From contig DCWG01000101.1 of assembly GCA_002327525.1 (NCBI GenBank), positions 1,983 through 21,603 on the forward strand: a stretch of DNA of 19,621 bases. Reading direction: 5' to 3'. Each line of letters starts with the position of its first letter. Position 1 is the stretch's first letter. Below, one piece after another: positions 7,551 through 15,680 of this stretch. The translations under genes were made by a program, and so were the position numbers. This DNA is from Gammaproteobacteria bacterium UBA2168 (GTDB lineage: Bacteria > Pseudomonadota > Gammaproteobacteria > Pseudomonadales > Azotimanducaceae). Under the pieces are notes generated by a model, which was given only the letters and a program-made list of their open reading frames with translations, made no database searches and had not been told where the DNA came from.

Positions 7551-9737
7551 TCAGCGAGATGCGGTTTGCGATGGATAGGGTAAAACGGTACGCGATTCGA
7601 TATTGGGGGCGAGGTCCTCGGGCAGCCACCAGGAAGGCTTCATGCGTCGTTCGCTGAACAGATGCTCGGCCTGGTCGTCGTAATGGGTCGAGTCGGGGCG
7701 ATCGCTCTGGCCCACGGGTAGATAGATCCAGCTCCGAATGGGCTTTGACAGAACGACGAGCTGGGTGGACGTCTGGCCGTGTCTGCCGTGGCGCTGAAAA
7801 CTGTCGTCAGGCTCCCCGTATCCCATTGAGCGCAGCGTGGTCAATCCCCAGCGGTCTCCGCCGCCACCACCCACCGGCCACGAACGGTCATCGCGTCCTA
7901 CCCGGTAGACATCGCCCCAAACGGCCCCGTCCCCGAGTTCCGTGGTCAACCGGGACATGGCCGCGCCGAAGGTCTGCGCGATGACCTCGTACTGCGCCTC
8001 GGAGAGCTCGATGGTCTTTGGTGTCCGTCCGCTCACCAACGCGTAGTGGTCGTCGATTGCCGATCTCAGCGCCGCGCCACCCGGGTGTTCTTCAAGCTGG
8101 TAGCGCCAGTAGGCATACTTGAGCGCGGCGGCGGAATCGCGGGTCAGACGGCCGTCCCACGCGAGTATTGCGTCGACATGGGCGTTGTCCACCACGGCAC
8201 GGCTCAGAACATCGAGCCATCGCGCGAGCCCATAGGGGCGGGTGTCCACCGCCCACGCGAGCGCTTCATCGACGGTCACGTCCGCGTCGCCGCTCAGCAG
8301 CTCCAGTGCGCGCGCGCCTCGCTGATTGGTCCAGCCAGCCCGTGCCGGGCCGTATCCCGGACCCGAATAGAGATAGTCGGGTTGGGCGTCCAGCGAAAAC
8401 GGGCCGTCCGGGATCATGGCGTCTGGCGGGATATTGCAGTTTTGCAGATAGCCCTGAGGTGGATTGACGACTTGCAGATGGTCGGAGGCCGGATGAACGC
8501 CTTGCCACTCGCTCGCACTGGTGCTGCCGTCTACTGGACGGGACCAATCGTAGCCGTCGGGGCGCACCGGTACGCGGCCGGTGCGCTGGTAGTAGATGTT
8601 ACCGGAGGTGTCCGCCACCATAACGTTCTGCGGAAACATCGCGAGCGTGGCGCAGGCCTCCATGGCACCGCGGTAGTCTTTAGCGAAGTTCAGTTTTTCC
8701 CAGGCGAGGATGCGGTCGGTGTCCGCCGTGTACGGCACCTTGGCGGCGTAAGCGCGCTCACCCTGCGTCGCGACGATGGGTCCGTGATGCGAGAAGCGCA
8801 AGCGATATGTCCGCGCATCTGCACGCGCCACATCGAGCGTCACCTCGGTTGATCGGATGTCACGCCAGGCGCCGTCATAGAGATACTGCTCTGGATCATC
8901 CGGATTCAGCTGCAACTCGTAGACATCGGCCGTGTCGGGCCCACCGGTGGTCATGGCCCAGGCGACATCGGCGTTGTGCCCTAGACCGATATAGGGTGAG
9001 CCAGCGAGTCCCACGCCGCTTCCGTGCCAATCACCCGCGTGCACGCGCATCTCCCAGAATCTGGATGGCCCCCACCACGAGAGATGGGGGTCGATCAGCA
9101 ACATGGCGTCGCCATTGGCGGTTCGATGCGGAGAGATCGCCCACTGATTGGAACCGCGATTTGCCGTGACGAAGCCAGGCTCGATACCGGCCCGGCGCAG
9201 ATCCTCAAGAGCTTCGTCGATGGACCAGTTGTACAAAAACATGCGCCCAAACGCATCCACCATGGCGGAGGTCACCTCGTGGTGACGCCAGAAGTCCGGC
9301 ACGTCCTCCGGATGTGTACCATAGAAGGCGTTGATGCCCGCCGTGTACGCGTCTATGTAGGCGCGGTGCCTGGTATCGAGTGATGCAGTGGCAGCCTTGC
9401 CGTTACCATAGTGGTTGAACAGGTGGCTGAGGAGATCGATCGGGATGCCATCCTCGCCGTTCACCTCGGATAGTTCGCCCATGGCGATCTTGAGGTTCAG
9501 CAGCAGCTGCATCGGACGGTCCTCTGCCTGCGCATAGCCCTGGGCAAACAGGCCCGCTTCCACCGTTGGTGCGTAGATGTGCGGTATGCCCCAGGTGTCG
9601 CGGTAGAGTACAGTCTTGCCGATATCGGCTCCCTCACCGGGCAGCGGATCGGAGGCTTCAGAAGCCTTTGAGACGTCCGAAGGCGAGCAACCGGTCGCCG
9701 TGAGGACAAAGCCCAGCAGCGCGATGCGTTTCAGCAT
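7551..9737 (-). CDS. Penicillin acylase family lipoprotein (Ntn-hydrolase)
   Basis: Starting at ATG 9737 the 728-residue protein opens with MLKRIALLGFVLTATGC, a lipoprotein signal with Cys17. An in-frame extension to 9944 exists but overlaps the upstream gene and hides this signal. TVLYRDTWGIPHIYA and FAQGYAQAEDR (about 42-73) mark the alpha chain. NRGSNQW holds Ser196, which would become the N-terminal nucleophile of the beta chain after self-cleavage at Gly-Ser, and GHNADVAWAMT (Asn255) matches the oxyanion Asn. The C-terminal part has SFQRHGRHGQTSTQ. Family members cleave amides such as beta-lactam side chains, acyl-homoserine lactones or N-acyl amino acids, so the substrate is open. It would be a lipid-anchored periplasmic enzyme. 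It starts 2 nt after the phosphoesterase stop. Confidence 0.9.
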   Translation of the reverse strand: MLKRIALLGFVLTATGCSPSDVSKASEASDPLPGEGADIGKTVLYRDTWGIPHIYAPTVEAGLFAQGYAQAEDRPMQLLLNLKIAMGELSEVNGEDGIPIDLLSHLFNHYGNGKAATASLDTRHRAYIDAYTAGINAFYGTHPEDVPDFWRHHEVTSAMVDAFGRMFLYNWSIDEALEDLRRAGIEPGFVTANRGSNQWAISPHRTANGDAMLLIDPHLSWWGPSRFWEMRVHAGDWHGSGVGLAGSPYIGLGHNADVAWAMTTGGPDTADVYELQLNPDDPEQYLYDGAWRDIRSTEVTLDVARADARTYRLRFSHHGPIVATQGERAYAAKVPYTADTDRILAWEKLNFAKDYRGAMEACATLAMFPQNVMVADTSGNIYYQRTGRVPVRPDGYDWSRPVDGSTSASEWQGVHPASDHLQVVNPPQGYLQNCNIPPDAMIPDGPFSLDAQPDYLYSGPGYGPARAGWTNQRGARALELLSGDADVTVDEALAWAVDTRPYGLARWLDVLSRAVVDNAHVDAILAWDGRLTRDSAAALKYAYWRYQLEEHPGGAALRSAIDDHYALVSGRTPKTIELSEAQYEVIAQTFGAAMSRLTTELGDGAVWGDVYRVGRDDRSWPVGGGGGDRWGLTTLRSMGYGEPDDSFQRHGRHGQTSTQLVVLSKPIRSWIYLPVGQSDRPDSTHYDDQAEHLFSERRMKPSWWLPEDLAPNIESRTVLPYPSQTASR

Positions 9738-9739
9738 GG

Positions 9740-10804
9740 TCAGAACCGTTCGTTTTTTGCGGTCAAACAGATCATACCGATCTCCGAGGCCGATCCCAGT
9801 CGCATCACCGGGCCCCAGGTACCGGTACCCGAGGATACGTTCAGCACCATCGTACCGATATGATAGACACCACTGAGGCGTCGGAACATCCGACGAACCA
9901 GAAAGTTGAACGGGAAGATCTGTCCGGCGTGAGTATGGCCGCACAGCATCAGATGGACACCCCAGTCGGCGGCCGCCTCCGCGCCGTCCGGTCGGTGATA
10001 CAGGAGAATGCGGAAATGACCCGGCAGTGCTTCGATGGCCGGCAGAAAGCGTTTCACCTGCGAACGTGAATCAGCGTCGTCGATGGCGATGATCTGCAGG
10101 TCGCCGACCTCCACGGATTCATTGCGCAGTACATGCACGCCCAGATTGCGCAGGCGCTCGCAGATGTCCTCCAGGCCGACGTATCGCTCGTGATTACCGG
10201 CACAGAAATAGGCGGGGGCGTCGAGTCTGGCCAGCGATGCCAGTTCCTCCTCGCCGACGGCGTGAAAGTCGATCAGGTCGCCGGTGATCATCACCACATC
10301 CGGTTGCAGCATGTTCAGCCGTTCGATCACGCGCTCCAGAAAACCGCTGCGTCGTGATCCTACATGCACGTCGCTGATCTGAGCGATCCGTAGCCCACCG
10401 ACGTACGCGGGCGCGGCAACGTCGATGTCAGTCACGCGCAGTCGCTGAGCATTGAGGAAGGCATACAGACAAAGCACGGCGGTGATGAGGACGAGTGTCC
10501 AGCCCGCGGTGGCAGGATGTAGTGGCAACGCGAGATTCATCGCCTCGAACGCCAATACGGGTATAAACGCCATGAAATAGCAGCCCAGCCAGGTGAAGGC
10601 GAGTGCGGCACACACGCGCGTGAATCGGCCCGAGCGCCACTCATAGAGCATTCGCGGTAACAGTGGGGCGACGATGACGGTGAGTAGAAACGGGGTGTTG
10701 AACGCAACCTGTGGTGCGATCAGATCGATGATCCGCAGCACCGGATAGATCAGCAGGCCGAAGTAGAAGGTCGTAATGACGATGGCGCTGAACAGGCGCA
10801 GCAT
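9740..10804 (-). CDS. Membrane-anchored calcineurin-like metallophosphoesterase
   Basis: The 354-residue protein has about four hydrophobic helices in residues 4-118 followed by a soluble catalytic domain. The domain shows the full motif set: ISDVHVG (Asp145, His147), GDLID (Asp176), GNHE (Asn204, His205), LLYHRPD (His270) and CGHTHAGQIFP (His290, His292), which bind two metal ions. The arrangement matches YkuE/YaeI-type phosphoesterases, some of which act on UDP- or lipid-linked substrates; the substrate here is unknown. Its ATG follows the upstream gene's TAG after 2 nt, and its own TGA is 2 nt before the acylase ATG, so the three genes form a coupled operon. Confidence 0.9.
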   Translation of the reverse strand: MLRLFSAIVITTFYFGLLIYPVLRIIDLIAPQVAFNTPFLLTVIVAPLLPRMLYEWRSGRFTRVCAALAFTWLGCYFMAFIPVLAFEAMNLALPLHPATAGWTLVLITAVLCLYAFLNAQRLRVTDIDVAAPAYVGGLRIAQISDVHVGSRRSGFLERVIERLNMLQPDVVMITGDLIDFHAVGEEELASLARLDAPAYFCAGNHERYVGLEDICERLRNLGVHVLRNESVEVGDLQIIAIDDADSRSQVKRFLPAIEALPGHFRILLYHRPDGAEAAADWGVHLMLCGHTHAGQIFPFNFLVRRMFRRLSGVYHIGTMVLNVSSGTGTWGPVMRLGSASEIGMICLTAKNERF

Positions 10805-10806
10805 CG

Positions 10807-12000
10807 CTACAGATCGGGAGCGGCGATGAGACAGTGTGCCGTGGCCTGCTCCTCTTCAGCCGACTCCGAGGGCTCCGAGGAGTCGGACGTGATAGCGCAG
10901 CCGATCATCGCAGAATGCGGCACCAGGCATGCCTCCTCGGGTTGCAGAAGCAGCGAGCCGACCCGCACCGGTGCGTCCACCGCGCAACAGATCGCGTAGG
11001 GTAGAGACGCCGGCAGATTGACGGTGCGTCCGGCGTCGAGGGTCGCCCGCAGCACTCCGAAATCGGGAAACGATACGATCCGCTCGAGCCCTGCGTCGGT
11101 GCGTTCGAAGGCCGGTGAAGGCGCCGCGTCCAGGCGCATATGGGCAACCGCGCGCTCGCTGTCCCAGTGATTCTGAGTAAGCACTTCCTGTGCAAAAGAC
11201 ACGACTAGACGTTCGTAGGTCGGCGTCTGGAACTCGACGACTCGAACACCGTGCTGCAGAGAATGTGGCAGCCAGGTGGGAACGACTACCACGTCACCGA
11301 CGCGTAGCGCTCGCAGCGCCGTGAAGCGTTCCATTTCCGCCCGTGCTTCGTTTTCCGCGCGTAAAAGTCGTTTCATCGAAGCCTCACCGCCTGCGTCGAT
11401 GGCGCGGCGCACGCGCTCGTAGGCATGCACCGCGTCGAGATAGGCACTGCGAAAGCCCTCGTCGTTGCCATACTCCGCGCGAATCGTCTGGTTCATCCCG
11501 TAGCGGATATATCCCGTACCGTCTGGCCAGGCTTGCGGATCGACCGCGGTCACCACATAGACCTCGCGCTTTTGTTCGTGCACCTCGAAGTAGAGATCGC
11601 CCAGCACCGGTTCCGGCCGGGGGTCCAGCACCTTCAGCAGCACAATGGGGGCATCGCGAGTCAGAAGCCCAGGAGCACTCGCGACATAGTGAGACAAGGG
11701 CAATCGCGTACCATCGGTGGCCACGACCCGGCTTTCCCCGCGTGCCTCGATACCGGAGTACCAGATTTCCCGGCCCCAGGGCTTCTCGACGGATACGGTC
11801 TCGAGCCTCACGGGCTGGTCGGGATAAATACACCCGCCCGCGATAGCGATCGCAATGCGCTGTCCGTCTCGCCGAAAACACACGTCCAGTTCCACGATAT
11901 CTGGTTGCGGTAGCCAGTTGCGCCGCAGCGCAATCGTGAGGCTCAGTGGCTGGGGTTGTGCAGTGCCCAGCCAGGTGATGAGTTCCGGCGCATCCGGCAT
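10807..12000 (-). CDS. Mannose-6-phosphate-isomerase-like cupin protein
   Basis: From ATG 12000 the protein has 397 residues. VEKPWGREIWYSG (71-83) is typical of class I phosphomannose isomerase relatives, FEVHEQKREVYVVT (138-151) gives His141 and Glu residues, and PTWLPHSLQHGVRVVEFQTP (241-260) gives further histidines expected for a metal-binding cupin. The C-terminal domain is divergent and ends in an acidic run (SSEPSESAEEEQ). An in-frame ATG at 12084 would add 28 residues (MLRVTTRTRAY...); neither start has a convincing ribosome site, and I prefer 12000 because family-like sequence begins soon after it. Sugar-phosphate isomerisation is an inference only. It is the first gene of a coupled trio with the phosphoesterase and acylase. 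Confidence 0.72.
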   Translation of the reverse strand: MPDAPELITWLGTAQPQPLSLTIALRRNWLPQPDIVELDVCFRRDGQRIAIAIAGGCIYPDQPVRLETVSVEKPWGREIWYSGIEARGESRVVATDGTRLPLSHYVASAPGLLTRDAPIVLLKVLDPRPEPVLGDLYFEVHEQKREVYVVTAVDPQAWPDGTGYIRYGMNQTIRAEYGNDEGFRSAYLDAVHAYERVRRAIDAGGEASMKRLLRAENEARAEMERFTALRALRVGDVVVVPTWLPHSLQHGVRVVEFQTPTYERLVVSFAQEVLTQNHWDSERAVAHMRLDAAPSPAFERTDAGLERIVSFPDFGVLRATLDAGRTVNLPASLPYAICCAVDAPVRVGSLLLQPEEACLVPHSAMIGCAITSDSSEPSESAEEEQATAHCLIAAPDL

Positions 12001-12211
12001 GGTAGAGAGTTTCGTCTGTGTGAGGATGACAACATAGCGTGACAGATACGGATAAGCACGTGTGCGGGTTGTGACTCGTAGCATTATGGCCGCTGTTCGT
12101 GTCTGAGTTCACCCATAGTGATGAGCGATGGCGAAACGTTCGTCTGTGGCGGTTCCTGCAAGATCGAGCGTAGCGTGCAGGGCTATCGGCAAGTAGGGAA
12201 CTTTTTCAGGG

Positions 12212-12941
12212 ATGACGGAAGTAAGTGTTGCGCTTGCATGCGCAGACGGCTTGGGGGAGGGCCCGTGGTGGGATGTGACGAGCCAGGCGTTGCGGCGGGT
12301 GGACATCTACGGGCAGAAAGTGCCCCGCTGGGAGCCGGAGAGTGGCGAGGGGCGTAGCTGGACAATGCCCGAGCCGGTGGGTTGCTTTGTTCCGGGTGCT
12401 AGCGGCCTGGGTGGGATCGTTGCCATGCGCAACGCGCTTGCATGGTTTGAGTTCGAGTCGAGCCCGGACGCGGAAGTCATGTGGCTGCTCGATATCTACC
12501 TACGTCGCCGGGGAGGGCGTGCGCTTCAACGACGGTAAGTGCGACCGTTCCGGCAGGTTCTGGATGGGGACCATGGACGAGGCCGAACAAGGTGCGGTGG
12601 GAGCGCTCTGCTCATATCAGGGCGAGGTACCCATACGGGTAGAGGTGGAAGGTGTGACGGTATCCAACGATCTCGGCTGGAGCCCGCATGACAAGGCCTG
12701 CTACTACACGGATTCGGGTGCACGGACGATCTGGGTCCACGAGGTGTCGCCACGCGGTGGGCTGGGTGCGCGATAGGTGTTCGCGCGCGACGAAGATTGC
12801 GCGCCGGATGGACTCACGGTGGATGCCGAGGGCTACGTCTGGAGTGCGAAGTGGGACGGAGGCCGTGTGGTCCGCTATGCGCCGGATGGTGCTGTCGATC
12901 GCGTGATAAAGGTGCCCGCGAAGACACCGTTCGACCCCTGA
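12212..12941 (+). pseudogene. SMP-30/gluconolactonase-family sugar lactonase, decayed
   Basis: ATG 12212 starts MTEVSVALACADGLGEGPWW, whose GEGPWW carries the metal-binding Glu of the SMP-30 family. The frame shifts by one near 12500 (LLDIY, then GEGVRFNDGKCDRSGRFWMG, with the conserved Asn). It meets a TAG at 12774-12776 inside [19 protein letters not shown] and continues in the same frame with [20 protein letters not shown], whose PDG holds the metal-binding Asp, to a TGA at 12939-12941. Family proteins run on for roughly 80 more residues, so the 3' end is missing too. Three lesions make sequencing error an unlikely full explanation. Intact members hydrolyse sugar lactones in the cytoplasm. 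Confidence 0.8.
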
Positions 12942-13029
12942 TCCACTTTTCATACAATGTCCGAATGCTGCCAGTTTTTTAGATGTCGGCGGGCTATAGT
13001 GCGCTCGATCATCTGAAGACGAAACTGAC

Positions 13030-14460
13030 ATGCTGCCAACGGAGGAGGTTTGCGAACGGGCGCGAATGGCCCGAGATCCGAGGTTCGACGGGCGTTTCGT
13101 TGTCGGGGTGCTCACGACGGGAATCTATTGCCGCCCCATCTGCCCGGCGCGTATTCCGGCAGAAGAGAACGTGCGCTACTACGCAACACCGGCCGCTGCT
13201 CAGGATGCGGGCTATCGGCCCTGCTTGCGCTGCCGTCCGGAAAATGCCAGTCGCTTGCCGGAGTGGACGCTGGCCAGCGACACCGTGGTGCGCGGTCTGC
13301 GCTACATAGAGGCCGGTTATCTGAACACCCACCGGGTCGGTGAGCTTGCACATGTCATTGGTGGTTCCGAGCGGCAACTAAACCGCGTATTCAATGGGGA
13401 ACTCGGGGCCACTCCGGCGAGCCTCGCGCGGGCACAGCGCGTGGAACTTGCGAAGCGCCTGATTGATCACAGCGGTATGCCGCTCGCCGATGTGGCGATG
13501 GAAGCCGGGTATGGCAGCGTGCGGCGATTCAACGACGAGATGAAAGCGATTTTCGGGTGTGTGCCGTCCGCGCTAAGGCGCTCGCGCTTGCACCGTGGCT
13601 GGGCGGGCGTGTGCGTTACTCTGCCAGTGCGGGCTCCATACAATGCCGATTGGGTATTCGACTTCCTCGACAAGCGTGCGCTCGCCGGAGTGGAGGTGGT
13701 GGAGGGGCTGACCTATCGCCGCAAGGTTGCGGCTGCGGAGAACGAATCCGCCTGGATCACGGTGAGTTGGGAGGGGGACGCTCTGAAGTTGTGTGTCCCG
13801 GCGGGCGTGGTGGAATCGATGAGCCGGGTCATGACGCGTGTTCGGCGAGTGTTCGACCTGGGTGCCGATTCGAGTGTGATCGATGCGCATCTCGCGGAAG
13901 ATCCACTGCTCGCGCCCTGGGTCGCGCGGGCCGGCGGCTTGCGAGTGCCGGGGGCATGGGATGGATTCGAGACCGGGGTGCGGGCCATTCTGGGGCAGCA
14001 GGTCAGTGTGGCCAGAGCGACCGATCTTGCCAACAAGTTGATCGGCGCCTACGGTGAGTTCGGTCTGTTTCCGGTTCCCGAGGTGCTGGCGGATAGCAAT
14101 CCCGCTGAAATCGGTATGCCGGGTCGGCGGAGCAATGCCATATCGCTGCTGGCGCGCAGCGTACGTGATGGTGAATTGCAACTCGATGAGTGTGCTGATC
14201 CTGACGTGTTGCATGGGAATCTGTGTGATATCGACGGCATCGGCCCATGGACCGCCTCGTACATGTGTCTGCGCGTGGCGCGAGATCCCAATGCGTTTCC
14301 AGAAAGCGACTGGGTGGTTCTGAAAATGCTGGAAGCGACACCGGCGCAGGCGCGGCGCCTGGCTCAAGACTGGGCTCCCTGGCGTGGGTATGCGCTGATG
14401 TATTTGTGGTTTCGTGCCGGGATGGAGCGGCAACGGAGTGCGGGAAAACGGAGCAGTTGA
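13030..14460 (+). CDS. alkA: Ada N-terminal/AraC domain fused to AlkA DNA glycosylase
   Basis: The 476-residue protein combines two repair modules. Residues 1-75 are an Ada zinc domain with Cys34, Cys38, Cys65 and Cys68 (GIYCRPICPAR, PCLRCRP) at the same spacing as E. coli Ada Cys38/42/69/72; Cys34 would take methyl groups from DNA phosphotriesters. Residues 85-185 form an AraC-type DNA-binding domain. Residues 195-470 are AlkA: an N-terminal subdomain, the helix-hairpin-helix CDIDGIGPWTASY (399-411), and FPESD with Asp427 as catalytic base for excision of 3-methyladenine-type lesions. It should sense methylation damage and switch on its own operon. TATAGT at 12995-13000 is a possible -10 element but no good -35 is seen. 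ogt begins 1 nt after its stop. Confidence 0.92.
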   Translation: MLPTEEVCERARMARDPRFDGRFVVGVLTTGIYCRPICPARIPAEENVRYYATPAAAQDAGYRPCLRCRPENASRLPEWTLASDTVVRGLRYIEAGYLNTHRVGELAHVIGGSERQLNRVFNGELGATPASLARAQRVELAKRLIDHSGMPLADVAMEAGYGSVRRFNDEMKAIFGCVPSALRRSRLHRGWAGVCVTLPVRAPYNADWVFDFLDKRALAGVEVVEGLTYRRKVAAAENESAWITVSWEGDALKLCVPAGVVESMSRVMTRVRRVFDLGADSSVIDAHLAEDPLLAPWVARAGGLRVPGAWDGFETGVRAILGQQVSVARATDLANKLIGAYGEFGLFPVPEVLADSNPAEIGMPGRRSNAISLLARSVRDGELQLDECADPDVLHGNLCDIDGIGPWTASYMCLRVARDPNAFPESDWVVLKMLEATPAQARRLAQDWAPWRGYALMYLWFRAGMERQRSAGKRSS

Positions 14461-14461
14461 G

Positions 14462-14962
14462 ATGACAGAAAACGTATTCTATACGGTAATGGACAGTCCG
14501 ATCGGATTGCTCACGCTGGCGGGCTCGCGCACTGCGTTGAAGATCGTCGGCTTCTCCAGCGGCACCAGGGCGCGAGGCGCCGAGGCCGAATGGGAGCGAT
14601 ATGACGAACCGTTCAGGCAGGCGCGAAAACAACTCACCCAGTATTTCGAAGGTCAGCGGAGGAGTTTCGACCTGGAACTCGCGCCGGACACGACGCCGTT
14701 CCAGGGTCGGGTGCTCGAGGCGCTGATGGGGATCCCATACGGCGAGACACGCAGTTACCGGGACATCGCCGTCGATCTCGGCAACCCCGGGGCGATGCGA
14801 GCGGTAGGCAACGCCAACGGCAACAACCCGATACCGATCATCATTCCCTGCCACCGGGTCATCGCCAGCAACGGATCCTTGACAGGTTTTGGCGGGGGTC
14901 TCGACAGCAAACGCTTCCTGCTGGATCTGGAACGCAGCCAGTCGGGGCTGTTTGCCTTGTGA
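14462..14962 (+). CDS. ogt: Methylated-DNA-[protein]-cysteine S-methyltransferase
   Basis: The 166-residue protein removes methyl groups from O6-methylguanine by transfer to Cys130 in the IIPCHRVIASNGSLTGFGGG motif; the helix-turn-helix with MRAVGNANGNNP (112-123) includes the Arg finger and Asn hinge. Length fits single-domain Ogt. ATG 14462 follows the Ada-AlkA stop by one nucleotide, so translation is coupled. The pair splits among two polypeptides what E. coli Ada does in one: the phosphotriester sensor is fused to AlkA, while the O6-methylguanine transferase is this separate protein. Earlier in-frame starts lie inside the upstream gene. Confidence 0.95.
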   Translation: MTENVFYTVMDSPIGLLTLAGSRTALKIVGFSSGTRARGAEAEWERYDEPFRQARKQLTQYFEGQRRSFDLELAPDTTPFQGRVLEALMGIPYGETRSYRDIAVDLGNPGAMRAVGNANGNNPIPIIIPCHRVIASNGSLTGFGGGLDSKRFLLDLERSQSGLFAL

Positions 14963-14978
14963 GTAACTAGATAGTTAC
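14963..14978. promoter_or_regulatory. Inverted-repeat operator 1 (GTAACTA-GA-TAGTTAC)
   Basis: A 16-bp inverted repeat with perfect 7-bp arms starts at the base directly after the ogt stop codon. It is one of three copies upstream of the TetR-type gene and shares the following TTCCG with copy 3. Confidence 0.75.
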
Positions 14979-15006
14979 TTCCGGTCAGGCCGCTTTCGAG
15001 TAAAAC

Positions 15007-15022
15007 GTAACTATATAGTTAC
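15007..15022. promoter_or_regulatory. Inverted-repeat operator 2 (GTAACTA-TA-TAGTTAC)
   Basis: This fully palindromic 16-bp copy has the same 7-bp arms as copies 1 and 3 and begins 44 bp after the start of copy 1. It contains TATAGT (15014-15019), which could act as a -10 element, so a bound repressor would block it. Confidence 0.75.
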
Positions 15023-15069
15023 TAATGGATGGTGAGACCCGCACGCCTTGCCAGGCGGTTTTAAATTAT

Positions 15070-15085
15070 GTAACTATTTAGTTAC
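15070..15085. promoter_or_regulatory. Inverted-repeat operator 3 (GTAACTA-TT-TAGTTAC)
   Basis: The third 16-bp copy lies 63 bp after copy 2 (start to start, about six helical turns) and ends 20 bp before the TetR ATG. A TTGCCA at 15048-15053 sits at -35 distance upstream of its left arm, so the site probably overlaps the regulator's promoter and allows autorepression. Confidence 0.78.
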
Positions 15086-15105
15086 TTCCGTTACCAAGGG
15101 CAGTC

Positions 15106-15630
15106 ATGCATGACGACGTGATTCCCACGCGCGAGCGAATACTCACGGCAGCGCGTGTGCTGATACTGGCGGGCGGCAGGGCTGGCTTGAGAATCGACGC
15201 GGTGGCTCAGCGCGCGGGCATCAATAAGCGCATGATCTACCACCATTTCGGTGACAAGGCGGGACTCGCGGCCGCCGTCTATGAGGAGGCGAATGCCGCG
15301 CTGTTGAGAGAGGATGTAGCGTTCACAGACAGTGCCCGACTGGTGCTGTGGCAGGCCCTGGAGGGTGGGCTGAATGAGGAGGCGCTCGATGCCATCGGCC
15401 ACCTTTCGGCGGATGCTTTGCGGGATTCGGTGGCAGGCGGGAGCTTGCGTGCCGTGCGTCTTGCCTGTCGCCTGGTGCACCCCGTGCTCTCAGAGCTCCT
15501 CGAGCACGTGACCGGAGAAGATCTTTCCGGCTGGCCGGATGATCTGGATAGTGTGGCCGATCAATTGTCCCGTGCAGGTGGACGGAAACCGCGAGTACGC
15601 CTCAAACCCGAAGTTGCCGTAGTAGCGTAA
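15106..15630 (+). CDS. TetR-family transcriptional regulator
   Basis: The 174-residue protein has an N-terminal TetR DNA-binding domain: TRERILTAARVLILAGG then LRIDAVAQRAGINKRMIYHH with FGDKAGL closing the helix-turn-helix (about residues 5-50). The C-terminal ligand-binding part is short and not recognisable as to inducer. The ATG at 15106 follows an AAGGG ribosome site. Three identical-arm inverted repeats in the 143-bp region before it are of the size TetR dimers bind, which strongly suggests autoregulation. The gene after it is convergent, so no target gene other than itself, and perhaps read-through from ogt, is visible. It is the only gene between the repair operon and aroA. Confidence 0.88.
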   Translation: MHDDVIPTRERILTAARVLILAGGRAGLRIDAVAQRAGINKRMIYHHFGDKAGLAAAVYEEANAALLREDVAFTDSARLVLWQALEGGLNEEALDAIGHLSADALRDSVAGGSLRAVRLACRLVHPVLSELLEHVTGEDLSGWPDDLDSVADQLSRAGGRKPRVRLKPEVAVVA

Positions 15631-15680
15631 TGGCGGATGGCCTGGGCGCGGAATGGACCGTACGGTCTGTCCGCACACGC

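Noticed and set aside
8046..8852. Plus-strand frame of 268 codons inside the acylase gene
   Set aside because: It is antisense to conserved acylase motifs and has no signal, domain or ribosome site.
9738..9944. N-terminal extension of the acylase frame up to 9944
   Set aside because: It lies inside the phosphoesterase gene and would hide a clear lipoprotein signal that begins at ATG 9737.
12968..13000. Full sigma-70 promoter for the Ada-AlkA operon
   Set aside because: TATAGT at 12995 is a fair -10 element, but no acceptable -35 hexamer lies 16-18 bp upstream; it is mentioned only within the gene entry.
13573..14433. Minus-strand frame of 286 codons opposite Ada-AlkA
   Set aside because: The plus strand has full domain and active-site support; the opposite frame has low-complexity composition and no family match I can see.
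15656..15667. Palindrome GACCGTACGGTC between the convergent tetR and aroA genes
   Set aside because: It has no loop and no T-run and occurs once, so neither terminator nor operator can be supported.
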